Shown: positions 6,628-6,718 of the stretch, one piece after another | Numbering within the stretch: position 1 is the stretch's first letter | Layout: each line of letters begins with the position of its first letter | Notes under the pieces: generated by a model | Seen by the model: the letters and a program-made list of their open reading frames with translations, nothing else | Told to the model about the DNA's origin: nothing | The model's database searches: none | DNA from: Piscirickettsiaceae bacterium | Lineage (GTDB): Bacteria > Pseudomonadota > Gammaproteobacteria > Thiomicrospirales > Thiomicrospiraceae | Direction: 5' to 3' | NCBI GenBank assembly: GCA_021767305.1 | Contig: JAASTL010000044.1 | Location: forward strand, 1 to 6,718 | Length of the DNA: 6,718 bases | Program-made: the position numbers and the translations under genes

Positions 6628-6718
6628 ATGCAAAAGACACTCTCAATTATCAAGCCGGACGCGGTCAGAAGAAATCTTATCGGGCAGATTTTACAACGCT
6701 TTGAAGACAATGATCTAC
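6628..6718 (+). CDS. ndk: Nucleoside diphosphate kinase, 3' end cut by window
   Basis: Transfers the gamma phosphate between nucleoside triphosphates and diphosphates through a phosphohistidine, balancing NTP pools. Only the first 30 codons are visible. They read [20 protein letters not shown], with the family's [10 protein letters not shown] strand, whose Lys binds nucleotide, then IGQILQRFE. The catalytic histidine lies beyond the window. The ATG has AGG 8 bases upstream and is separated from iscA by a strong terminator, so ndk should have its own promoter. In pseudomonads ndk lies just after the isc operon, so its presence here marks the right-hand border of that locus. Confidence 0.93.
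   Translation, partial: MQKTLSIIKPDAVRRNLIGQILQRFEDNDL

Overview
The window (about 6.7 kb, moderately AT-rich) is a stretch of ordinary chromosomal housekeeping genes from a gammaproteobacterium. Three points support this: the gene order suhB (divergent) - trmJ - cysE - iscR ... iscA ... ndk, which is the pseudomonad arrangement and close to that of E. coli; a holD-rimI pair; and proteins that align closely from memory with their E. coli counterparts. The base composition and protein style would suit a sulfur-oxidising Thiotrichales-type lineage (Thiomicrospira, Hydrogenovibrio, Thiomicrorhabdus). That placement is a guess, not something the sequence proves.

Layout. Positions 1-1491 hold leuA, cut at its 5' end by the window edge. 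Next come an unusual holD-like gene (1547-2251) and rimI (2336-2842), all on the plus strand. A convergent junction (2843-2941) holds three perfect 15-bp tandem repeats, the last of which forms a 12-bp perfect hairpin. suhB runs on the minus strand (3751-2942) and is divergent from trmJ (3863-4651), which is followed by cysE (4720-5502). iscR (5631-6062) has its own well-formed promoter overlapped by a probable IscR operator, and iscA (6106-6432) follows closely. A strong intrinsic terminator (6482-6513) closes that unit, and ndk begins at 6628 and runs off the right edge. No gene-free stretch exceeds 300 bases; the longest is 6433-6627, which holds the terminator and a pair of abutting palindromes.

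How the genes relate. leuA (leucine synthesis) and cysE (first step of cysteine synthesis) are amino-acid genes. holD encodes the replication clamp-loader psi subunit, and rimI encodes a protein N-acetyltransferase. suhB and trmJ act on RNA biology (rRNA antitermination/inositol phosphatase and tRNA 2'-O-methylation). iscR and iscA belong to iron-sulfur cluster assembly.

No undescribed defence, mobile or biosynthetic system is visible. The most notable observation is that the isc locus is reduced: iscR is joined directly to iscA, and a terminator and ndk follow. iscS, iscU, hscB, hscA, fdx and iscX are missing from their usual places although both flanks are conserved. The second is the psi subunit, whose chi-binding N-terminus is separated from its folded domain by an acidic, probably disordered linker of about 90 residues. 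The third is the repeat-derived hairpin between rimI and suhB.
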